Source: Colwellia sp. 1_MG-2023 | Lineage (GTDB): Bacteria > Pseudomonadota > Gammaproteobacteria > Enterobacterales > Alteromonadaceae | Assembly (NCBI RefSeq): GCF_030546755.1 | Contig: NZ_JAUOPE010000001.1 | Coordinates: forward strand, 62,001 to 126,000 | DNA length: 64,000 nt | Direction: 5' to 3' | Shown here: positions 1 to 9,315 of the stretch, in pieces | Numbering within the stretch: position 1 is the first letter of the stretch | Layout: the number at the start of each line of letters is the position of its first letter | The notes under the pieces: model-generated | Told to the model about the DNA's origin: nothing | Databases searched by the model: none | What the model saw: only the letters and a program-made list of their open reading frames with translations | Program-made: the position numbers and the translations under genes

Positions 1-452
1 AATTTCTGATACTGATACGCATAGCAAAATAAGCTTTTAACTGCCTTTAATTCACTATTACCGCCATGGCTCTGCCGTTTATCAAACATATAAGACTCGT
101 ATTCTTTTAGGGCCGAATATCGATTAGATATCTTGGTACTATTCATCCAACACACAAGAAAGTGCACTGCTGAATTAACCAATCTTTTCGCAGTTGCAGG
201 TGCGAACTCATCTGTATAAGCGTAATTAATAGCAGCGATGCAGAGCCGAAAGAGCAAAGTTTTGTCTTTATCTTCAGTGAACTTAAGTTGCAAGTGACGT
301 GCTGGTAAACGCTGTTCTGCGGGGATAATTATCGATGTATTATTTAAAGGTAATACAAACGAAGTTACACTCTGTTTATTTGAAAAATCCTTAAGAATTT
401 GCTGTTCCAAATAAACTGATCCAGCATCAAAGTTGTTGTTTAATTCATCCAT
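1..452 (-). CDS. Recombinase-like protein, 3' end outside window
   Basis: An open frame on the minus strand starts with ATG at 452 and runs off the left edge without a stop, giving about 150 visible residues. It begins MDELNNNFDAGSVYLEQQIL. The visible part is helical, with segments such as RLVNSAVHFLVCW and ELKAVKSLFCYAYQYQK that resemble the N-terminal core-binding domain of large tyrosine recombinases. The catalytic domain would lie outside the window, so this is inference. Its ATG overlaps the end of the upstream recombinase gene by 8 bases, so the two are probably translationally coupled as a multi-recombinase module. Confidence 0.6.
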   Translation of the reverse strand, partial: MDELNNNFDAGSVYLEQQILKDFSNKQSVTSFVLPLNNTSIIIPAEQRLPARHLQLKFTEDKDKTLLFRLCIAAINYAYTDEFAPATAKRLVNSAVHFLVCWMNSTKISNRYSALKEYESYMFDKRQSHGGNSELKAVKSLFCYAYQYQK

Positions 453-1668
453 TATTCACAACTTCCCTTAATAAACGCTCACGCAAGCCGCAAGAATGAA
501 TATATCTTTTAGTTACTTCTCCAGCATGTCTTGAATCTACTTTATGTCCTAGACGCCGGGCAGTCTCTATATAGACAGAAGACGTTGTTGTTATTGTTTC
601 GTACTTTTTATTAGCTCCCTCGCAAGATTCATAAAAAAAGTCAGTTCCAAACGAATGTCTTAAGTGGTGATATTTACTTCCGGAAGTAATCTCCTGGACA
701 TTTACATAAAACTCGGGTTCTACTTGAATCTTACGTTTTAATTTATCTCTAATTTTCCTAAAAGTATCCGAGCCATATGCTTTAGATATGCACTGACCAA
801 AGGAGTTAGGAGCTGAAGATACTAAAAGGTGATTTGAATCAGATTTTGGCCTCTCAATCTCATAGTATTCTTTCATCTTGCTCAATAATTCTCTGGGAAT
901 ATAGAGCACTCGTTCTCTGCCATATTTAGTATAAATTGAAGGTAGTGTGTATTTGAATTCAAGTTGTTCAGAATTTGTTTCATAAAGCTCAAATAACGTT
1001 AAAAGACCGCTGTGATATTTTTGGTTCGCTTTATAGGCGTTTAGTAAAAAACCTTGATTTTCCTTTGTTCGGCAACCTAACTCTCCACCATTTCTTAACA
1101 CTATCTCCTCAAGCAATGACTCTGCATTCCTATAAAATAGCTGACGAGTCTGAGGTAAAAGATATTTAACAGCTAGATCGCCTTTATTGTTATTTCGAGC
1201 TGTTTCTCGAAAGGAAGATTTTATGCCTACTTTCTTTTTTCTGACTTTAAAAAAATAGAAAAGCCAGTCATAGTATGCCGTTAATGAATTAACAGCTTGA
1301 TTGGCAACAAACTCACTACTTTCGCATTCACCAATCAAATATTCGTTGATGTATTCGTTAATAACTTCATTTGGCAAAGCTGTATGAGTAGGTAAAGTAA
1401 CTAGGCTACTATCTTCATATTCACTAACCCATTCAAGAAATCTCCCTAAATGATTAGTAATTTTGTAACCAGCATCAGCTCCTATTTCATTCTCGAAAAA
1501 AACTTCCTCTTTTAGCTTCGTATCACTATTGAGCCTAACCTCGAAATCAATTCTTACTCCTGAAAGCTGCGTATACCTAGCGAATAAACATGGCAATAAC
1601 AAAGGGGTGTTTGTTTCATCTAAATAAACATAGTGTTTGTTAAAATCTGAATCATTGAACCTTCGCAT
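445..1668 (-). CDS. Tyrosine recombinase/integrase (407 aa)
   Basis: Site-specific recombinase of the phage-integrase superfamily. The complete catalytic set can be seen: Arg200 in GCRTKEN (box I), His334-x-x-Arg337 in HHLRHSF, His375 in RRLGHK and the nucleophile Tyr389 in KRYIHS. The N-terminal half is divergent and has no recognised domain. It is the first gene of a coupled pair with the partial gene at 1-452. A GAGG ribosome binding site precedes the ATG at 1668. It lies downstream of the host dinB body and outside the 26.5 kb element, so it probably belongs to a second mobile unit stacked next to it. It may act on itself, or in trans on neighbouring sites; that is not decidable here. Confidence 0.8.
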   Translation of the reverse strand: MRRFNDSDFNKHYVYLDETNTPLLLPCLFARYTQLSGVRIDFEVRLNSDTKLKEEVFFENEIGADAGYKITNHLGRFLEWVSEYEDSSLVTLPTHTALPNEVINEYINEYLIGECESSEFVANQAVNSLTAYYDWLFYFFKVRKKKVGIKSSFRETARNNNKGDLAVKYLLPQTRQLFYRNAESLLEEIVLRNGGELGCRTKENQGFLLNAYKANQKYHSGLLTLFELYETNSEQLEFKYTLPSIYTKYGRERVLYIPRELLSKMKEYYEIERPKSDSNHLLVSSAPNSFGQCISKAYGSDTFRKIRDKLKRKIQVEPEFYVNVQEITSGSKYHHLRHSFGTDFFYESCEGANKKYETITTTSSVYIETARRLGHKVDSRHAGEVTKRYIHSCGLRERLLREVVNNG

Positions 1669-2166
1669 ACATAAAACCTCTGAATATCAATATTGTGAGT
1701 TCAAACATTTTTCAGGTAAGTAAATTCAGCCCGTATTTTTAACGTAAAAAGAGACAAACGAATATTCCCTTAAAGGATATAAACTCGAAGTGTTCACAAA
1801 ACAATTTTTACCCTTTCGAATAATAAAATTTTGTTATTTCGGTAAACCTGCGCAGCTAACCTGTACCAGCTAACTATAATTAAGGTTACCACTAGGGCAA
1901 CAAAAACTCCAACAACAAAAATGCTAAATAACAATAAGTTATGTGATTTTCTTAATGTTTACGATGCTGAATTAAGATTGCTTTATTATGTTACGACGAA
2001 GTTTGAATAAAACCTGTTTTTAATTACCTTGATGAAGTTATAAGGGAACTGTTATAGCAAAATATTATATTAAAATTCTTTATGCAGTTAATGTCTGATC
2101 ATGATTGATCAAACAATTTAGATAATGTTGAATTTAGATTGAATGACTTAAAACCGCTTGAATAAC
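1669..2166. other. Intergenic region between dinB body and recombinase pair
   Basis: About 500 AT-rich bases without a credible gene. It holds a short direct repeat CAGCTAAC (1853-1860 and 1867-1874), flanked by an imperfect inverted pair GGTAAACCT (1841-1849) and AGGTTACC (1883-1890), and a TGATCA repeat near 2096-2111. These could be a recombination site or operator of the neighbouring recombinase unit, but no end of an element can be fixed here. The promoter of the recombinase pair should also lie in this stretch. Confidence 0.4.
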
Positions 2167-3213
2167 CTACTCTAAGTTTAGCCCTAGCTGTTCAGCATCT
2201 ACTGATATTTTAGGGTCTTCTAATCCAATGTGGATCCCAAGCAATCTGACTGATTTACCATTTCCCCTTTTTACAGCCTCTTTTAGAAGCTCTTGCAGCG
2301 TTGCTGAGTTTATTCCTGACGACTTTAGATCTTTGGTTGTTTGCTTAAAATCACTAAACTTTACTTTTACACCCAGCTTATTCATTGAACGAGACTTTAA
2401 ATATTTTGACGCGCGTTTATCGAGCTCGGGGAGTAAATACTCTTCAATGATTGACTCTAATTCATCAATACTGCTAATGTCTTTTTCAAATGTTCGTTCC
2501 ACCCCAACCGACTTTCTTACCCTTGTAACTTGCACATCTCTCTCATCAATCCCTTGGCTTCTACTCCACAAAACATGTCCGTATTTACCAAACCTACTAG
2601 CCAAAAACGCTTCATTGGATTTCCGTATATCTCCGCATGTTTCGAAACCTAGCTTATTCAATTTTTCGAATGTAACTTTGCCTACGCCTGGTATTTTTTT
2701 AAGCGATAAAGTTTCCAAAAAATGACTAATTTCACTCGGTGCAACAGTTAGCTGTCCATTAGGCTTATTCATGTCAGAAGCTACCTTAGCAACAAACTTC
2801 AATGGTGCTATCCCAGCTGATGCAGTTAAGCCAGTTGTTTGAAATATCTTCTCTCTAATTTCCTGAGCGACCAACGTTGCAGAACCTTGATGAAGTTTAC
2901 AATCAGTTAGATCTAAGTATGCTTCATCCAAGGAAAGAGGTTCGATTTTGTCAGTGTACTCCTCAAAAACGCCTCGTATAATTTGGCTTGTTTCTTTGTA
3001 AACCTCCATTCTGCCAGGTACAACAATTAAACCGGGGCACTTCTTCATTGCCAATGCTGTCGACATTGCAGAGCTAACGCCAAATTGACGAGCGATATAA
3101 TTACACGTAGAAAGCACACCTCTACGGTTTGATTTTCCACCTACAGCAACAGGTTTATTAATTAACTCTGGATTATCTCTAATCTCAACTGAAACATAGA
3201 AAGCATCCATATC
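2167..3213 (-). pseudogene. dinB: Host dinB, body without its start (split by insertion)
   Basis: DNA polymerase IV, Y family, for translesion synthesis. This frame encodes everything from residue 8-9 onward: MDAFYVSV, the palm acidic pair in SLDEAYLD, a helix-hairpin-helix (KKIPGVGKVTFEKL), and the little finger. The real start is missing. Upstream of the internal ATG at 3210 the frame reads stop-Ser-Phe-Asp, so only the codon of the catalytic Asp (E. coli Asp8) is kept and it follows a stop. The first residues and promoter lie 26.5 kb away at 29751. The C-terminus ends EQLGLNLE, a weak version of the clamp-binding motif. No other disruption is visible, so excision would restore the gene. 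Translation from the internal ATG would give an enzyme lacking one metal ligand. Confidence 0.93.
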
Positions 3214-3215
3214 AA
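3209..3215. other. attL core, junction of element with dinB body
   Basis: ATATCAA (TTGATAT on the dinB coding strand), identical to 29720-29726. Bases on either side differ between the two junctions (C and A here; T and C there), so the shared core is exactly 7 bases. It covers the Asp8 and Met9 codons of dinB. The joined element ends would read CTTT-ATATCAA-AAG, a partly symmetric core site. Confidence 0.88.
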
Positions 3216-3228
3216 AAGATCAGAAAAT

Positions 3229-3328
3229 AAAGTTCCTTACTCGCTGTACCGTAGATAGAAAGAGGCTTACATAAAAAAACAAGTAGGAACTTTTTTTTTG
3301 CCAAATTTGATCATAGTTCCTTACTTTT
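3229..3328. repeat. Left-end recombinase-site-like repeats
   Basis: Three related sites occur just inside the left junction: AAAGTTCCTTAC (3229-3240), GTAGGAACTTT in the opposite direction (3283-3293), and TTTGATCATAG directly followed by TTCCTTACTTTT (3306-3328). Two have inverted partners inside the right end: GTAAGGAAGTTT at 29692-29703 and CTATGATCAAA at 29605-29615. The nearest pair lies 13 and 16 bases from the cores. This looks like arm-type binding sites for a recombinase or accessory protein; that role is inferred. Confidence 0.7.
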
Positions 3329-3379
3329 ATTATAGCTATTTCCAACTAACCCCACCTTTTTGTCTTATCTAAAATTATC

Positions 3380-4708
3380 TTAAGCTGCTTCGTCATAGTC
3401 AATGCCTCTGAAGAATACTTCATTTTGCTTAATCGCACGTTTCATAATAACCAAATATTCATCAGGTAAGTTCATTTTTTCAATTGATGCAGGTAAAGCG
3501 GTAGGTAACATTTCAGCGATAACATCTTCAGATTCTAACCTATTAACAGTACGGATATAATGCTCTGTTGTTTCAATACTAGCATGACCTAACTGTTTCT
3601 TTAACCAAACATGAATAGATGAACTTTGTTTTACATCAAGAGTAACTTTATGCTGTTCACTATATAACCATAGCAATTGAGTAGCGCCTGTATGCCTCAT
3701 TGAGTGAGCTGTAACATCAAACCCTAAGGCTTCACTGGCTTTTATAAATACAGCTTGAAGCTCTTTCTTTGAAACTGGAGTGCCATTTTTATTCAGCCAT
3801 AAAAACTTATCTTTGACTGTTCTTACTTTATTTCTAGCATGCTTTGATTTCACATATTTACTTTCATATAGACTTCTTCTCTCCTTGTAAAATGGTTTCA
3901 TATATTCACTTTCAATTAACTCCATAGTACAGAGATGAACCAGGCATTTAGCTCTCCTTTGGCCTTTTTTGATATAATTTAATTCTTGAAATGATTTACT
4001 GCCCTGCTTCAATTGAGCATAACGTTTCCATTTAGGATTTTGCTTTGTCGGGGCCATTGGGAATTGAAATACTCCTCCAATGCGTAAAAATGTTTGCAGC
4101 ATAGTGGCAGCCATAATTGCGTATACAGGATCTTCATCATATAAATATGAATAAAGTTCAAACCACTGATCCATTGAAATAACTTTCTCTCTGTAATCAT
4201 CTGTAAAAATTAGGTACTCAGTCGGAACCATCGTTTCTCGATCATTATCATAATAGTTAATACTACCTGCTGCATGAGATAAAAATTGATCATCCTTCCT
4301 AACTTTTGATGATACTTTCAGTTTCTTCGGCATAATCATATTATGCGAAACATTGATTTTAGTTAAATATGTATAAAATAAACGCCAACTTCCAGCGTAA
4401 ATAATTAAGCTGCTACCTTTCCATTCCTCATCTTCATATAGGCTTTTTATTACTTGTGATAACGTTTCATATGTAGCCTCTAGATATGAGATTCCCTCTT
4501 GCTCAAAAATATTTATTAAAAAACTAATATGCCCTGCAATATCATCAAGCCGACTAGCTCCTACATCTTTCAACTCAGATTTAATCTGTTCTGGATAAGC
4601 ATTACGAGCAACTAAAAAACTTAGCAAGTTCTCCTCTATTCCGCCACCAACATAGTATGGAATAGGAACAACGCATGGGGTATTTCTATTAAATTCAAGT
4701 ACTCTCAT
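3380..4708 (-). CDS. Tyrosine recombinase at left end of element (442 aa)
   Basis: Site-specific recombinase, probably an integrase for this element. Catalytic motifs: an Arg in FLRIGGVFQ (box I, about residue 212), His-x-x-Arg in HSMRHTGAT from residue 335, and LGHASIETTEHY with the nucleophile Tyr384. About 58 residues follow the tyrosine, more than in phage integrases. A strong AGGAGG site precedes the ATG. The gene ends about 165 bases from the left junction, the usual place of an integrase beside its attachment site. A 143-residue protein gene lies 22 bases upstream and is probably cotranscribed. Its general type recalls the recombinases of Gamma-Mobile-Trio islands, but family membership cannot be settled without a profile search. 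Confidence 0.85.
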   Translation of the reverse strand: MRVLEFNRNTPCVVPIPYYVGGGIEENLLSFLVARNAYPEQIKSELKDVGASRLDDIAGHISFLINIFEQEGISYLEATYETLSQVIKSLYEDEEWKGSSLIIYAGSWRLFYTYLTKINVSHNMIMPKKLKVSSKVRKDDQFLSHAAGSINYYDNDRETMVPTEYLIFTDDYREKVISMDQWFELYSYLYDEDPVYAIMAATMLQTFLRIGGVFQFPMAPTKQNPKWKRYAQLKQGSKSFQELNYIKKGQRRAKCLVHLCTMELIESEYMKPFYKERRSLYESKYVKSKHARNKVRTVKDKFLWLNKNGTPVSKKELQAVFIKASEALGFDVTAHSMRHTGATQLLWLYSEQHKVTLDVKQSSSIHVWLKKQLGHASIETTEHYIRTVNRLESEDVIAEMLPTALPASIEKMNLPDEYLVIMKRAIKQNEVFFRGIDYDEAA

Positions 4709-4730
4709 TACATACCTCCTTTCAAGGTTC

Positions 4731-5162
4731 TTACTTCAGGTTATTCTTTAGCATTTCAGATAAATACAAATGAGCATGCTCATGTCTAAACTGTGAAGCC
4801 GACATAGGAATAAACTTACTAGAAGATGGAAGAAAAAATGGTTGGAAAGCTTCTGATCTAGAGCAATTAAGAAGGGCTTTCAAAATATACTGTTCTGTCA
4901 TGTTAACAGTCATGAGATCAATTTTTAAATCTTGAGGCTTTACACATGAAGGTTCTAATCTGGAGAAATTTTGGCATGCCTTAACGTACCGCTCTGTCAT
5001 ATTGACTGTCGTGTGACCAACTCCTAAATCATGAAGCTTTAAACTTGAAGGTTTTTTGTTCTGAAGGATTATCTTTTCTAAAATATTATTTAAAGATGTT
5101 TTTGAGTTTTCATTTTGTTTGTAAGTCATGTCTATTACCTCTTTTTTAAAGACATATGACAT
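4731..5162 (-). CDS. Small protein of scrambled recombinase motifs (143 aa)
   Basis: Not recognised as a known family. The middle holds two degenerate copies of a segment like the C-terminal box of tyrosine recombinases: GVGHTTVNMTERYVKA and, about 35 residues later, LMTVNMTEQYILKA. Near the C-terminus SQFRHEHAHLYLSEML resembles the His-x-x-Arg box (RHEHA). In real recombinases that box precedes the tyrosine box, so the order is reversed and the tyrosine box duplicated. It is too short to be an enzyme. It lies just upstream of the 442-residue recombinase in the same direction. It could be decayed integrase DNA still open by chance, or a small partner or regulator; the ORF is intact but evidence for expression is weak. 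Confidence 0.5.
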   Translation of the reverse strand: MSYVFKKEVIDMTYKQNENSKTSLNNILEKIILQNKKPSSLKLHDLGVGHTTVNMTERYVKACQNFSRLEPSCVKPQDLKIDLMTVNMTEQYILKALLNCSRSEAFQPFFLPSSSKFIPMSASQFRHEHAHLYLSEMLKNNLK

Positions 5163-5291
5163 GATAGTAGGTTTTTTATTTTTTTATAATTTTGTGCAAA
5201 ATTAGTTACTTTTCTATGTCAAACGGGCTGAAATAATCAATATAACCATTAAATACACCCGTTTAGTTCACTATTTAAATACTAGCTCTAC

Positions 5292-5993
5292 TTACAAACT
5301 CATCCCTGCACCATTAAATTTCAGCCATTTCTTGGCTTCATCATAGTCAGGCATTACCTTTTCAATGGTACGCCAAAATTTTGGGGAGTGATTTTTATCT
5401 TCTAAATGAGCAAGCTCATGAACAATAACGTAGTCTAATACGCTTAAAGGTAACATGGCGCATTTCCAGTTAAGGTTAATAGTACCTTTAGATGTGCATG
5501 ATCCCCATCGGTTTTGTAATTCCATCACACGAATATTCGTTGGGTTGAGCTTCATTTTCGGCTGATAGAGCTTAAGCCGTTCATCCAGTCGTTTTTGTAG
5601 TTTAGCTTTATAAAAAGTTTTAAAGTGTTCAGGAGCATTAATGACTTCTGAACCTAATAACTTAAACTGTCCATAATGAAAAGAAAGTGGCTCTTCTTGC
5701 TCAGTCACTAGCTGCAAGCGATAGCTCCTGCCAAAGTACAGGAAGCTTTCTCCATTTACATATTCACGATGAATCCGTGTGCGATTAAGATCTTCCCATT
5801 CAGCAAGACTTTTATAAATCCAACTCCTTTTAGACTCGATAATTTGTTCAATTTTATCGACATTAAAAGGAGCTGGTGCGATAACCAAAACAGTGCCATC
5901 ACGCTCAATATAAATGCTTGTTGTTTTTCGGTCACTTTTCTTTAATTGGTAGCTAATATCCTTATATGTGCTGACACTTTCGGTATTAACCAC
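5292..5993 (-). CDS. YgjP/DUF45-family zinc metallopeptidase (233 aa)
   Basis: Predicted zinc-dependent peptidase of the YgjP (WLM-like, M48-associated) family. The zinc motif HELAHLEDKNHS carries HExxH-like ligands (His-Glu-x-x-His) in VIVHELAHLEDKNHSPKFW near residues 191-209, preceded by the family signature ELQNRWGSCTSKGTINLNW. Proteins of this type are often the last gene of type I restriction-modification operons, and here its start overlaps the hsdR stop by one base. Its role in restriction is not established; proteolytic control of the restriction subunit is a guess. Confidence 0.85.
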   Translation of the reverse strand: MVNTESVSTYKDISYQLKKSDRKTTSIYIERDGTVLVIAPAPFNVDKIEQIIESKRSWIYKSLAEWEDLNRTRIHREYVNGESFLYFGRSYRLQLVTEQEEPLSFHYGQFKLLGSEVINAPEHFKTFYKAKLQKRLDERLKLYQPKMKLNPTNIRVMELQNRWGSCTSKGTINLNWKCAMLPLSVLDYVIVHELAHLEDKNHSPKFWRTIEKVMPDYDEAKKWLKFNGAGMSL

Positions 5994-8900
5994 TAATGAT
6001 CACCCTTCGATTTTTTACTTGATAAAATATCTAACTCTCTTCTCTTAGCTAAGTTTAAAAGCTCTACTGTGACTAGTTCAAATGATTCTTCTAAAGCAGG
6101 AATCTCACTCAAGATAAATATTTCCTGAATTTTTCCTTCCAGCTCATCAACCATATTGGCTCTATCCCAAAAGTTAAGCCCTTCAATTTTATCAGCCATC
6201 GTTTCTAGAATTTGCTCAACGATCTTCTTAATAGCTGTTAACTCATTCGCCTGACAATTCCCATCAAAGGCTAATTCAATAATAAGGTCAGTAAACGGAT
6301 CTCCAGCAGTAGTGTCCTTACCTCGACCTTCATCAATTTCTCCTCTCAAGGTTTCCAACTCAAGCAGCATTTGATCCCAGTTTTCATTGTATTTTTTAAG
6401 AATGTCTTCAAGCTTTTCACTAAATCGCTTGTACATCACAGGGTCATCAGCTTCATTAACCTTACAATGCTTGCGGATGGCGTGTTCCATCTCACTTGCC
6501 GCTGCGCGGTCATCTTTATGCTCGTTCAGCGTTGTTATAAATTTATCTGAAAATAGCTCTACAGGCGGTACTTTTGGGTTGATACCTAAACTTACCAAGT
6601 GCTCACTAACAAGCTTTCTAACCTTCTCACCTACACCACCAATATTGATAGAGTCATCTTTATACCTTTCTCTCGCTTTAGCCTGCAAATGGCTAAATTG
6701 ATACATTGGAATTTTGTAAGGATGAGCTAATTTATTAGGCAAAATTATATCCATGCTTTGCATGAACTTCTTAAGGTAAACATTAAAACTATCGCGTGTT
6801 TTTACATCTTCTAAAGATTGAATTACCGCTTCTGTTACCTTGTACCTTTCAATATCAGAATCTAGCTTTTGTTGAACTAGGCTTTCAATTTGATTGATAT
6901 TCTTATCTTCAAACAATTGAACCAATTGTCTATAACGGCTTTGCAATACTGGCATTTCAGATTCTACTGATTTGAACGTATCTAAAATATCTTTTTGATC
7001 TTTACCAGAATATAGAGATAAAGCTTCTTTTAAGTTTTCTGTTAAACCAATGTAGTCCACAACATAGCCAACCGTTTTACCTGGGTAGGTTCTGTTAACA
7101 CGCGCTATTGTTTGCAGTAGATTATGTTCTTTAAGCTTTTTATCAATATACATAACCTGCTCAATTGGTGCATCGAAACCAGTTAACAGCATGTCACAAA
7201 CAATTAGAAATGCGATACCAGTATCTGGCTTTTCATAGTCAAATTTCTTTTTGAAATTTTCAACAGCATTGCGTTTACGAGACTCGTTCCGAGAAGCGAC
7301 AAATGCAGCTTTTTCATTGGTGCCATCAGAAGAGATAACAACCATAGCATCAAGAAATTCTACCTGCTTTAAAAGCTTACTTTCTTGCTCAATAGTTGGC
7401 TTTTCCTTTTCTTCTTCAGCCCATTGTTTTAGTGCTTTTCTTATATACGTTTGATAATGCAGTGCCGCTTGTTTTGAAGAACAAACTACCTGACCTTTAT
7501 AACCGCTAGGTAATACTTTTTGCACGTAATGTTTAACAAGATCATTGGTAATCTCTTCAATACGCTCTTCTGCTTCTAATATATCTCCAGTGGCCCCGTA
7601 CTTTTTGCGAATTGCTGCTATTTCTTCATCGCTTCTATCTTTGAATAGGTTTTCAAATTTTGTATCAAAACCGTGTTTATCATAGATTGCAGAATCTGCC
7701 GTTTTACCTTCATACAATATTTGCAATGTTGCACCATCATCTACCGCATCTTGAAGCTTATATTCATCAATATAAGGTTCATCAGGGTTATTACCAAAGC
7801 GCTTCCATGTAGGGTCGTTATGGTGATCTGCTATTAGTGGCGTACCAGTAAAAGCAAGACGAGTAGCATTTGGAAATGCATCAAACATATTGTCAGATAA
7901 GCTTGATTTATCTTGGCCTGTTTTTTGTGTACGGTGCGCTTCATCAATCATGATAAGCACTTTGTCTGAAGGGTTAACTTCACCAAAGCTTTCGAATAAT
8001 TTTACAATATTATCCTTATCGCTTTTAGCAACGTATTCAGATGCTGGTTCAGCAACAGACTTGCCAAGAGCTTCATTTAAATAGTCTGGGGTATTGCTAT
8101 CATCAGCTTCTCTAAACTTATGTACCATCACCATATTTAGTGTCGAGCGGTCATCACTCAACTCACTTTTGACTTCATCGCTACTTGATATTTTATAAAC
8201 TTTTTCACCCGTCAAATCAGCCGTTTCACCTAACTGTTTATCCAAGTCTTTTCGGTCATTTACCATTAACACTTTATAGTCTTTTAAGTCTTCAGTACTT
8301 CGCATCTTGCGCACTAAAAAGACCATAGTTAATGATTTACCACTACCTTGTGTATGCCAAACTACACCAGAACGCTCATCACCCGTCTCACCAGTTCTGA
8401 TACGTTGAATAATTTTATTCACTGCTCGATATTGCTGGTAACGTGCGACTACCTTAATTCTTTGTTTACCTGCATCCATAAACAAAGTGAAGTTATTGGT
8501 TATATCAATCAGGTTTCTTGGGTGTAACATGCCCTGAACAAGTGTTTCTTGCTTTCGGTGCTTTCCTGATGTTGGATCTACGTAAGGTGTATCATCTGGA
8601 TAGATGGTCTTCCAATTAAAATAGTATTCTTCTGTTGAGGTAATGGTGCCGAATTTTGCATCATCACCATACATTCCTATCATCAATTGGTTGGTATAAA
8701 ACAGCTTCTCTTCACCCTCAATTAGCTGAGAGCCTTCAGGTTCGCGTAGGTCAGCATAACGCCTTAACTGTTCAACAGCCTGGTTCATTGGGTCTGAAGT
8801 AAAGCTATTCACATCTTTACACTCAATCACAACCAGTGGAAGACCGTTAACGAATAGCATTACATCAGGAATTATGCATTCTTTAACGCCAGCCGGGGTA

Positions 8901-9313
8901 TCAATTCGGTACTGGTTAATTGCAATAAAGGTATTAGCCTTCCAGTTATCAAAATCAATAATTTTAACCGTAGGGTTTTGCTCACTAGTGACTGTATTTT
9001 CATCTACTTGCCACTTCTTTATGCGATCCATAAACTCTTGATTATTTTCAAGCAGGCTTTTTACACCAAAATCAGTAAAATCGTCATAAAGCCCATCAAG
9101 TTGCGCATCTGTTAGCCAGCATTGTTCATCAATGGTATTAAGCGAGCTGATAGCCTTTATAAATTCGCGCTTAATCACATATTCTCTAAAGTTATCGCGA
9201 AGGCTAATATTAGGGTCTGTAGGAATAGCATTCTGTGGATGTTCAATAATCAGCCATCCCATAGCGGATAATTGATTCAAAAGTGGCTTTTCTACAAATT
9301 GATATTCAGACAT
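5993..9313 (-). CDS. hsdR: Type I restriction endonuclease subunit R (HsdR)
   Basis: Motor and nuclease subunit of a type I restriction-modification complex; it translocates unmodified DNA and cleaves it. At 1106 residues it is of usual length. Order: N-terminal PD-(D/E)xK nuclease with Asp150 and Glu164-Cys-Lys166 (VVIECKD); SF2 helicase with Walker A TQGSGKS (321-327), DEAH in MIDEAHRTQ, SAT-like motif TGTPL; motif VI region IARVNRTYPGK; then a helical C-terminal region that binds the methylase. The gene begins 3 bases after the DUF4020-like gene and is the fifth gene of the operon started by hsdM. All catalytic residues I looked for are present, so it is probably active. Confidence 0.96.
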   Translation of the reverse strand: MSEYQFVEKPLLNQLSAMGWLIIEHPQNAIPTDPNISLRDNFREYVIKREFIKAISSLNTIDEQCWLTDAQLDGLYDDFTDFGVKSLLENNQEFMDRIKKWQVDENTVTSEQNPTVKIIDFDNWKANTFIAINQYRIDTPAGVKECIIPDVMLFVNGLPLVVIECKDVNSFTSDPMNQAVEQLRRYADLREPEGSQLIEGEEKLFYTNQLMIGMYGDDAKFGTITSTEEYYFNWKTIYPDDTPYVDPTSGKHRKQETLVQGMLHPRNLIDITNNFTLFMDAGKQRIKVVARYQQYRAVNKIIQRIRTGETGDERSGVVWHTQGSGKSLTMVFLVRKMRSTEDLKDYKVLMVNDRKDLDKQLGETADLTGEKVYKISSSDEVKSELSDDRSTLNMVMVHKFREADDSNTPDYLNEALGKSVAEPASEYVAKSDKDNIVKLFESFGEVNPSDKVLIMIDEAHRTQKTGQDKSSLSDNMFDAFPNATRLAFTGTPLIADHHNDPTWKRFGNNPDEPYIDEYKLQDAVDDGATLQILYEGKTADSAIYDKHGFDTKFENLFKDRSDEEIAAIRKKYGATGDILEAEERIEEITNDLVKHYVQKVLPSGYKGQVVCSSKQAALHYQTYIRKALKQWAEEEKEKPTIEQESKLLKQVEFLDAMVVISSDGTNEKAAFVASRNESRKRNAVENFKKKFDYEKPDTGIAFLIVCDMLLTGFDAPIEQVMYIDKKLKEHNLLQTIARVNRTYPGKTVGYVVDYIGLTENLKEALSLYSGKDQKDILDTFKSVESEMPVLQSRYRQLVQLFEDKNINQIESLVQQKLDSDIERYKVTEAVIQSLEDVKTRDSFNVYLKKFMQSMDIILPNKLAHPYKIPMYQFSHLQAKARERYKDDSINIGGVGEKVRKLVSEHLVSLGINPKVPPVELFSDKFITTLNEHKDDRAAASEMEHAIRKHCKVNEADDPVMYKRFSEKLEDILKKYNENWDQMLLELETLRGEIDEGRGKDTTAGDPFTDLIIELAFDGNCQANELTAIKKIVEQILETMADKIEGLNFWDRANMVDELEGKIQEIFILSEIPALEESFELVTVELLNLAKRRELDILSSKKSKGDH

Positions 9314-9315
9314 AC

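Noticed and set aside
2228-2725. 165-codon frame opposite dinB
   Set aside because: Shadow of the dinB body on the other strand; residues follow from complementary codons of a well-supported gene.
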